Positions 14,766 to 21,339 of a DNA stretch of 22,738 nucleotides are shown in pieces. The position numbers and the translations under genes are program-made. The notes beneath the pieces were generated by a model, which did no database searches, was not told the DNA's origin, and saw only the letters and a list, made by a program, of their open reading frames with translations. The number at the start of each line of letters is the position of its first letter. The stretch's first letter is position 1. This stretch comes from JAFDZV01 sp966128725. GTDB taxonomy: Bacteria; Bacteroidota; Ignavibacteria; OLB7. The stretch spans positions 1 to 22,738 of the forward strand of contig CBHYLN010000084.1 of the NCBI GenBank assembly GCA_966128725.1, in the 5' to 3' direction.

Positions 14766-17700
14766 TTACTTCGAGACGACGATCTGGCGGACCTGCGTGA
14801 AGCCCTCGCCCGTCACCATCTTGTAGTAGTACACACCTGCCGGCAGACCTGCCGTGGCGAAGTCAACCGTCTGCTTGCCCTTGGTGACACCGTCGAACAG
14901 CGTTGCGACTTCGGTGCCGAGCGGGCTGTAGAGCGTGACGGTCACGCGCTGCTGCGTCGGAACGTTGAAGTCGAAGCCGAACTTGGCGGCAGCCGGGTTC
15001 GGGTAGGCGGCGCCGAGCATCATCTCGGTGGATGCCACGCCGGTGATCTTCACCGACTTGGTCATCGGATTCGAGATGGTGATCGTGCTGAATTCACCGT
15101 GAGTGAAGGTACCGACCACCTGTCCGGTGACGGCGTCGCTCACGACGTAATCGGCATCGGCGTTCTCAACGCTGAGGACAACCGGGTAGGTTGCACCCTG
15201 CAGGTTGACAACACGATCGGCGGTAACCTCTTCCGAAGCGCTCACGAAGCCGTTGTTATCGAAACGCACGTCGAACATATCCGTCGGCGGAGCCGGCGGC
15301 AGCTCGAACTGAGCGTTGTTGATACGGTTCGTGTTCTGACCGAAGTACAAGGTACCAACACGCTGAGCATCGTCATTGATGCTGAGGCGGTTGAGCGACT
15401 TGTACTGGTCGTTCACCGCAGCGGCCTTTGTCAGGGCGCTGGGCGGAGCGCTCAGGCGGTAGTAACCATCACCGTTGACCTTGATCCAGTAGCCATAGCC
15501 CGGCACGATCAACGAAGCCTGCTCGTAGCCACGATCGGTGAGGTAACGATAGACCTCACCAACACGCGACGGAGTCGGCAGCGGAGCAATCGGTCCGAAG
15601 TTCAGGTACTGCGGGTCAATCGACGTCGGCACCGACAGACCACCAACCGTGTTCCAGCCCTTGTACAGGCGGATCGCGAACGGCGTCTGCAGCTCATGGA
15701 TACGGGTCACTCGCGTACCGGCAACCGTCTTGTCGAGCAGGTCACCGTACTTCACGAAGTAGCCAACACCCACCGCAACGGTGTCGTCGAACTGATACTG
15801 GTTCTGCGTGAAGCGTCCCGGCTTGCCCGAAGAAATATTCGGGAACACCGTGCTCGCACGAGCATCAGACGGTGCAACCGGCAGCGACACGAGGTTCCAG
15901 CCTGGATGAATCTCCGGGAACTGCACAACCGACGGGATCGTGTACTCGACACAGAAGCCCGTGATATTCGGGTCCTGAATCGTGAAGTAACGACGGGTTC
16001 CGCCGAGTGACGTAGCCTGGCGAAGGTTCGTGCTGAAGAAACGCCCGTTGATGTTATCGCGAACGAACAACTGTGCACCGTTCGGGAAGTCACGGGTATC
16101 GAACTCGACCACGAGCGGATAGTTCTGCGGAACGCCTGCGGAGAAGCGCACGCAGTAGATCAGCGTCGTGTTCGTCTTGAAGTCACGGATATCGATGCTC
16201 GACTCGCCGTTGGTTGCACGCGGCGTTACACCGCGAATGTCAACGATACCGTTGAACGGCGGGCTGTTGTTGTCGAATACCGGCGGGAAGAATCGTGCAT
16301 AGAACGATCCAGGAACCGGCGGGCTACCAGCTTCTTCTTCGCCGAAGAGCAGGTCGACGCTATCACGAGCGCCAACACCCGTTCCGAAGGTCAGGTAGGT
16401 GGTATCCGGGCTCGGAGCCGAATTGCGCACCAACATCTGAATACCGCGAGGATTCACCGGCTCGGTCGAACCATTCAGGCCCGGCTCAAGCGGATTACGG
16501 TGAACGATCAGAACCACCTTCAGCTTGACGGCGCTGTTGGAAGCTTCCGGCGAACGGAGTGTGACATAACCGATGTACACACCCGGCGTCGGATATCCGT
16601 TGGCGTCGGTCGGCAGGAAGGACGGATTTGCGACGATATTCAGGTTGATCTGCGAGTTCGGTACGTCGCGGATAAACAGACCACGATCATCGGGTGCCGT
16701 GCCACCAGGGCCAACACCAGGGTTGATCGGACTGTTGGTGTCCACACGGAGCCATGCCTGGTCGGTTTCAACCGCGACATTCCGGAGAATGGCGCCCGGA
16801 ACGCTGTTGCGGAGCAACAGGTTGCGGTAGACATAGTTTCCGTTACCGTACTGTGTCTGCAGGAAATGCGTCAGCTCGTACTTCGAGGGATCTCCGTTGA
16901 CCTGTGCTACCTGGCCAATCGGGAAGAGCTCGATACGCGGCTGCTGCGTAATCACCACCACCGCCGAACCGTAGTTGTTCGGATAGGTGATCGGGAAGAT
17001 CGGCGTAGGAGCGATACCCTGCTGTGAACGCGGGTTCGGATCGAAATCCTTGTCGATCATCTCCTGCGGCACATTCGGGATAAAGCGCCCGGTGCATGGA
17101 TAGTTGTTCCACTCGAGAGTGTCGTTGGTGATGATCAGCTGATCACGGTTACCAACGCCACCACCGCTCAACTGCGCGCGCCCAACAACCTCGAACAGAA
17201 CGTACACCAACACTGTCGTGTCGGTGAAACGGTCGTCCGTACGGCCGGGAGGTGCGTCGGAGCGAAGCGGACGCGGAAGCGGAATCGAAGAGCTGCCGGT
17301 GATCATGATGCGCTCACCGTTGCCCGACTTATTACCAATGGTCGACAGCTTGTAAAGGCTGTCCTCATCAATGTCCCAGCTTAGATTGAAGTTCTTTGCA
17401 GCCACATTGGTGTCCTGAGGCAGGACACCGCGCTTCTGCACGCCAATGGCGCGGAGGAGCGTGCGGTTGTACTGAATCTTGAATCGGAAGCTGTACAGCG
17501 GCTCGCCTCCCAAACCCTTCACGGCGTTCGGAATCGAGTCGAGTGTGTTGTTCATGTAGACCGGGAGAAGAAAGTACCGCTTCTCGCCGGTACCGGCTTC
17601 GGCAACGAACATCGTGTCCTGCGATGTAACGTCGTCGTTGCCCACCTTCACGGCCTTGACTAGCGTCAGGATTGGGAGGCGCTTGTATACCTGCGCGTAG

Positions 17701-17777
17701 CTGATACTACTCATCGCGAGCAGTAACCCAGCCAACGCAAGCACCCTCGCCCCCACGAACCAATACCGTATACGCAT
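14766..17777 (-). CDS. Large multidomain T9SS surface protein
   Basis: A 1003-residue secreted protein. ATG 17777 is preceded by AAGGAG nine bases upstream. Signal peptide ends SYA before Gln29. Residues about 67-200 look cohesin-like (FLLPVYMNN ... LYSFRFKIQYNRTLLRAIGV ... LVYVLFEVVGRAQ). About 320-430 resemble a BACON/Ig-like repeat (QAWLRVDTNS ... PGVYIGYVTLRSPEASNSAV). About 625-765 hold a pair of GWN units (GWNLVSLPV, GWNTVGGLSVP) closing in YGYWIKVNGDGYYRL. About 815-835 is ELPPAPPTDMFDVRF. From about 920 there is a T9SS type A tail (AYPNPAAAKFGFDF ... LPAGVYYYKMVTGEGF ... VVSK). It is probably a cell-surface structural or binding protein; no catalytic motif is visible. It follows the 17801 gene by 23 bases, so the two form an operon. 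Confidence 0.85.
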   Translation of the reverse strand: MRIRYWFVGARVLALAGLLLAMSSISYAQVYKRLPILTLVKAVKVGNDDVTSQDTMFVAEAGTGEKRYFLLPVYMNNTLDSIPNAVKGLGGEPLYSFRFKIQYNRTLLRAIGVQKRGVLPQDTNVAAKNFNLSWDIDEDSLYKLSTIGNKSGNGERIMITGSSSIPLPRPLRSDAPPGRTDDRFTDTTVLVYVLFEVVGRAQLSGGGVGNRDQLIITNDTLEWNNYPCTGRFIPNVPQEMIDKDFDPNPRSQQGIAPTPIFPITYPNNYGSAVVVITQQPRIELFPIGQVAQVNGDPSKYELTHFLQTQYGNGNYVYRNLLLRNSVPGAILRNVAVETDQAWLRVDTNSPINPGVGPGGTAPDDRGLFIRDVPNSQINLNIVANPSFLPTDANGYPTPGVYIGYVTLRSPEASNSAVKLKVVLIVHRNPLEPGLNGSTEPVNPRGIQMLVRNSAPSPDTTYLTFGTGVGARDSVDLLFGEEEAGSPPVPGSFYARFFPPVFDNNSPPFNGIVDIRGVTPRATNGESSIDIRDFKTNTTLIYCVRFSAGVPQNYPLVVEFDTRDFPNGAQLFVRDNINGRFFSTNLRQATSLGGTRRYFTIQDPNITGFCVEYTIPSVVQFPEIHPGWNLVSLPVAPSDARASTVFPNISSGKPGRFTQNQYQFDDTVAVGVGYFVKYGDLLDKTVAGTRVTRIHELQTPFAIRLYKGWNTVGGLSVPTSIDPQYLNFGPIAPLPTPSRVGEVYRYLTDRGYEQASLIVPGYGYWIKVNGDGYYRLSAPPSALTKAAAVNDQYKSLNRLSINDDAQRVGTLYFGQNTNRINNAQFELPPAPPTDMFDVRFDNNGFVSASEEVTADRVVNLQGATYPVVLSVENADADYVVSDAVTGQVVGTFTHGEFSTITISNPMTKSVKITGVASTEMMLGAAYPNPAAAKFGFDFNVPTQQRVTVTLYSPLGTEVATLFDGVTKGKQTVDFATAGLPAGVYYYKMVTGEGFTQVRQIVVSK

Positions 17778-17786
17778 GGATCGTAT

Positions 17787-17792
17787 CTCCTT
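17787..17792 (-). promoter_or_regulatory. Ribosome binding site of the 14766-17777 gene
   Basis: AAGGAG on the minus strand, nine bases before ATG 17777, fills the 23-base gap after the upstream stop. This supports translation from one transcript with the 17801-19045 gene. Confidence 0.6.
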
Positions 17793-17800
17793 GTAGAGAG

Positions 17801-19045
17801 TTACTTCTTTATTGAGAATTGCTTATACACAATTTCATTCCTGCCACGCAGCCCCACGAAGTAGTTTCCACTTGTCGGAACTGGTGTCAATCGTACCCTT
17901 AGCGTCGAAGCGTCGATCTGCTCGAACCTTTCGGTCGGCAGTCTCCTGCCAGTAACGTCGAAGATCACAACCTCCTCAATATGCTCGGTGCCTACTACGA
18001 TCCTGAGTGAACCGGTTCGTAGCTCCGGAATAACCCGGATGGCATCTGCAAATGCTCTCCGCTGATCCTCGACACCTCCAACCGATGAATCCTTGACATT
18101 CAGAGCGGAAACTGAACCATTACTGCGGGTCAGCTTCCCGAGACAGGACGTGCCGTTCACCAGGAATCGATCCACCGTCAGCATGCTTTGAAACGCGCTA
18201 TCGGTATTTCGATGGAGCACTACCTTAAGCAATGCGCCACTGGCCGTCAAGTCCACCTGCGATTCCAGTACTCCGCTGATGGAGTCCGGCGTGATCAGTA
18301 TCGACTTCGTCGTCCAATTCACGCTGGATGCAAGTGTCCCGGTCTGCACCGTGTCTACGATACCGAAGTATCGTGGATCGTTTTTCAACGAAAACTCGAT
18401 CCGATTGACACGGCGATTTCCAAGATTCCCTACTGTCAAAGAAACCGTATCGGTCTGCGCGGATCCCATGGATGCCGCATCAACGCTCATTGTTCCAGTG
18501 TAGGCCGCCGTCGTATCCCTCGTCACAATCACCTGCCCCGATCGGCTTTTGTCAACAGGCTCGAATCGCGTTTTGCTCTCGAACGTTGCCGACAACACCA
18601 GAACCCATCCGCGATTTCCACCGACCACATCCGTTGAAGTGACCTTCCCCTTGATGAAGAAGAGTGGTTTACCGGTGCCTGCTACCGCGCTGTTCACGTC
18701 GGTATTAGCGAGCACCACAATCAAACTACCTTCATCGCGATTCCGAACCACCTGCTTCTCGGAGAACTGTACGCCGATCGTCTCGCTACTTGTGATCGCT
18801 TGATCTTCGATATCGAGATTCTCTTTGTCCCAGGCCAGATAGATCTGAACAGCAGCCAGGCTATCCGCAACCGAGATATCACCGATCGAAACTGGAAGCA
18901 GAAAGGTCTTCACGCCATCACAGACGTTGAACCGCACTGTATCCAGCTCGATTATCAACGGACGGGTTGTCTGAGCCTGAACGGCCGGGGAGTAGAGGCA
19001 GCTATACGCCACCATCAATGCTACTATGTGAAGCCACCGTTGCAC
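17801..19045 (-). CDS. Secreted cohesin-like protein, degenerate T9SS-type tail
   Basis: A 414-residue protein. The start is GTG at 19045, five bases after a clear GGGGAG site. The TTG codon at 19066 in the same frame is less likely. Signal peptide VALMVAYSCLYSPAVQA precedes Gln. Residues about 44-150 resemble a cohesin fold (TFLLPVSIGDISVADSLAAV ... IYLAWDKENLDIED ... GSLIVVLANT ... LFFIKGKV). A second beta domain (about 170-300) holds VSLTVGNLGNRRVNRIEFSL. The last 80 residues have the T9SS layout (VVIFDVTGRRL ... GNYFVGLRGRNEIVYKQFSI), but the usual PNP motif at the front is replaced by IPELRTGSLRIVV. Function is unknown. It is placed between two larger surface-protein genes, 23 bases from the next one and 79 from the previous. 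Confidence 0.8.
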   Translation of the reverse strand: MQRWLHIVALMVAYSCLYSPAVQAQTTRPLIIELDTVRFNVCDGVKTFLLPVSIGDISVADSLAAVQIYLAWDKENLDIEDQAITSSETIGVQFSEKQVVRNRDEGSLIVVLANTDVNSAVAGTGKPLFFIKGKVTSTDVVGGNRGWVLVLSATFESKTRFEPVDKSRSGQVIVTRDTTAAYTGTMSVDAASMGSAQTDTVSLTVGNLGNRRVNRIEFSLKNDPRYFGIVDTVQTGTLASSVNWTTKSILITPDSISGVLESQVDLTASGALLKVVLHRNTDSAFQSMLTVDRFLVNGTSCLGKLTRSNGSVSALNVKDSSVGGVEDQRRAFADAIRVIPELRTGSLRIVVGTEHIEEVVIFDVTGRRLPTERFEQIDASTLRVRLTPVPTSGNYFVGLRGRNEIVYKQFSIKK

Positions 19046-19050
19046 TGCTA

Positions 19051-19056
19051 CTCCCC
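19051..19056 (-). promoter_or_regulatory. Ribosome binding site fixing the GTG start at 19045
   Basis: GGGGAG on the minus strand stands five bases before GTG 19045 and lies inside the longer frame from TTG 19066. This is the main reason to prefer the shorter protein. Confidence 0.6.
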
Positions 19057-19124
19057 GGTCATTCAATCAGCTCGAGACATTTATCGTACGATCAACTACC
19101 CGTGGTACCGCTTGCCGGGATCAC

Positions 19125-21173
19125 CTAGCGGACCTGCATCGCTGTGGTGCGGCTTGCGCCACCCGCTTCGATGCGGCAGTAATACACTCCCGAAACAACT
19201 GGCTTGCCGAAGCTGTCCAGTCCGTTCCATTCCGTGCTGTACGAGCCAGACTTCATCGACGCGTTGACAAGCGTCTTGATCTCATGACCAAGCACGTCGT
19301 ACACACGAATCGTGACCTGACCCTCGGTCGGCACGGCATACCCCAGCACCGTGGTGCTGTTGGCATTGAACGGATTCGGGAAGTTCTGCGTCAGGCTAAG
19401 GCTGTTCGCATCGCCGGTGACAGCACCATTGATGTTGAACTTGCGCATGCCCTTCTGGTCCTCACCAACGGTGATGTTGTTGAAGGCTACGTCACCGTTG
19501 CTGCTGGTTTCAACAACCAGAGTAGCGATGACATCATTCGGGTTGAATGTGCCGGCAGCGGCGATTGCCACGCGGCCCTCGGTAGCAACTGCCTCGACCC
19601 ATGCTTCGTCGGTCTTTGGCATCGTCCGCACCTCGAGGATACGCGTTCCATTCGCAGCATCCATTCCGACACCGAGAGCACCGTTCATGTACCCATTGAA
19701 GGTAACCGGGATCTCGATACGGTTGCTCGCAACCAACGTGCCCTTGCTCAGGTTGACATCATTGGCAACCACACCCGGGGCGAACTTGCCCGTGAAGTGC
19801 GGAAGCGTATCCGGCAGCCAGGGCAGCGTAGGCAGCTTGGCGGCCAGATAGAGCATGATCAACGAAGCATCGAACGCATCGGCGTCGAACAGGAAGCCAT
19901 TGAACGAGTTGTCGTTCGGGAACGGAGTCTGATAGTTCGTGCTCTTGATCGGGTACAGAACCGGGTAACGCACCACGTTTCCAAGCCCGTCCAGAGAGTC
20001 GGCCGTATTGCTATAGTTGCGCGTCGAGTAGTAGAAACGGCCGTTGTGGTTCACGTCACCGTGGAACCCATGACGTCCGTAGCCGTACTCGAACTGCACG
20101 TTCGTACGCGAAGCATCATGACGCAGGATGCGGATAACATCCAGGAACGTCACGAAACGACGCTGATCTTCGCGAATGTACTGCGGCAGGCTGGGATCGA
20201 GCTGCGAAAGCTCCGCATCACCATCACCCCAGCTGTCCTTGCGGACGGTACCATTCGGCTCGAACACGAAGGCCAGGCCAGGGAATCCGGCCGGCGGCCA
20301 GATGCGCGTAAGACGCTTGCTGAGCTTGGCACTGTCGACGTTCTGACCGCTCTCGCGGAAGGCGACGGCGTTCAGATAGCTCGGGGTACCGCCGTTGACC
20401 TGAGGGGCACCGGAAATACCAACGGAGCAACCGCTCGTCTTCACCACCGCACCTACCGTATCCGGCAGCGGACGGCCCGGACCGATCGGCCCATAATGGA
20501 ACTCGATCGTCGGCTGTGGGGCCACGGCGTTGGCCGGAGCCTCATAGATCCAGAGCTGGAACGAACCAACCGAGGTTGCCTGCGGCTTCACGTTTGCGAT
20601 CGGCGCATACGGGTTGTCCGGCTGCGTCGGATCGAAACGATAGTTGATGTTCAAATTCTCCCATTCGACGATGAGCACGTTGCGACCATTGACGGTCGTG
20701 TTGACGTAGCGAATCGTGGAAGGAGTATACGGACGTGCCTGTGGGTCCGTATCGTCAAAGCTCGGCGTACGGAGGTAGTGATCACCGAAGAACGGTGCAA
20801 ATACCTCGTTCGGACGCTGATCGGTAAACAGCGAATAGGCGTCATCTGTCTGATAGGCACCTACCACCTGAACGCTAACCCAACCATTGACCGAGATGTA
20901 GAACTGCGTGTACATCTGGTTGTCGAACTCAATCGGGAAACCGATCGAGATGGCACCAGTAGTACCGTTGTCTGGGTCAATGACGTTGGGAGCGAAGTTG
21001 TCACGGAACTGGCTGCGCGGGATCTGAATACCCTGGTTCGTCTGCGGTGTGTAAAACCGCGGAGCGATACTGATCTGGTATTCCTCAGCGATCTGCGCAA
21101 CAGCTCCGGTCGACGCGAAGGCCGCCAGTGCAGCCCCAGCTACGGCTCCGAAGATTGTTCGACGCAGCTTCAT
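19125..21173 (-). CDS. T9SS surface protein with dockerin-like and cohesin-like parts
   Basis: A 682-residue protein. ATG 21173 has AGGAGA seven bases upstream. The frame is open to 21239, but the signal peptide (MKLRRTIFGAVAGAALAAFA ... AVA before Gln) begins at 21173. The N-terminal half is a beta-rich module with IGFPIEFDNQMYTQFYISVN, of the type seen before nidogen-like domains in this group. About residue 372 there is a calcium-loop-like GDVNHNGRF. About 430 there is a dockerin-helix-like DADAFDASLIMLYLA. About 483-569 is a cohesin-like stretch (NRIEIPVTFNG ... VIATLVVETSSNGDVAF). From about 597 there is a FlgD-like T9SS type A tail (NFPNPFNANSTTVLGY ... YDVLGHEIKTL ... VVSGVYYCRIEAGG). 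It should be surface-located. Function is otherwise unknown. It is followed closely by 17801-19045 with no hairpin between, suggesting co-transcription. Confidence 0.85.
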   Translation of the reverse strand: MKLRRTIFGAVAGAALAAFASTGAVAQIAEEYQISIAPRFYTPQTNQGIQIPRSQFRDNFAPNVIDPDNGTTGAISIGFPIEFDNQMYTQFYISVNGWVSVQVVGAYQTDDAYSLFTDQRPNEVFAPFFGDHYLRTPSFDDTDPQARPYTPSTIRYVNTTVNGRNVLIVEWENLNINYRFDPTQPDNPYAPIANVKPQATSVGSFQLWIYEAPANAVAPQPTIEFHYGPIGPGRPLPDTVGAVVKTSGCSVGISGAPQVNGGTPSYLNAVAFRESGQNVDSAKLSKRLTRIWPPAGFPGLAFVFEPNGTVRKDSWGDGDAELSQLDPSLPQYIREDQRRFVTFLDVIRILRHDASRTNVQFEYGYGRHGFHGDVNHNGRFYYSTRNYSNTADSLDGLGNVVRYPVLYPIKSTNYQTPFPNDNSFNGFLFDADAFDASLIMLYLAAKLPTLPWLPDTLPHFTGKFAPGVVANDVNLSKGTLVASNRIEIPVTFNGYMNGALGVGMDAANGTRILEVRTMPKTDEAWVEAVATEGRVAIAAAGTFNPNDVIATLVVETSSNGDVAFNNITVGEDQKGMRKFNINGAVTGDANSLSLTQNFPNPFNANSTTVLGYAVPTEGQVTIRVYDVLGHEIKTLVNASMKSGSYSTEWNGLDSFGKPVVSGVYYCRIEAGGASRTTAMQVR

Positions 21174-21180
21174 GCCTTTG

Positions 21181-21186
21181 TCTCCT
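21181..21186 (-). promoter_or_regulatory. Ribosome binding site of the 19125-21173 gene
   Basis: AGGAGA on the minus strand lies seven bases before ATG 21173, inside the longer open frame. It supports the start directly at the signal peptide. Confidence 0.55.
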
Positions 21187-21271
21187 GTTTTATATCTCAA
21201 CTGTATTGTTTCCGTTCTCATAGCATCATTGCCGTGCATCCCGGCTTTAGCCCCTCGTCCTCGGAGAGTCT

Positions 21272-21299
21272 CTCTGGCGGCCCAGCCGGACCGCCAGAG
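21272..21299 (-). terminator. Hairpin between two surface-protein genes
   Basis: CTCTGGCGG (21272-21280) and CCGCCAGAG (21291-21299) form a perfect 9-base stem with a 10-base loop, 40 bases past the stop of the 21340 gene. No T-tract follows on the minus strand. The remaining 21174-21339 gap holds TACAGTTG near 21200, one base from the -7 consensus, so the next gene may have its own promoter. Confidence 0.6.
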
Positions 21300-21339
21300 T
21301 TTCTCACAACTGATTGAAGTCGGGATTCACGTCCGACGA

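Noticed and set aside
19284..21317. A 677-codon plus-strand open frame opposite the 19125-21173 gene
   Set aside because: The Arg/His/Val-rich product has no recognisable motif. The opposite strand has a signal peptide, ribosome site and T9SS tail.
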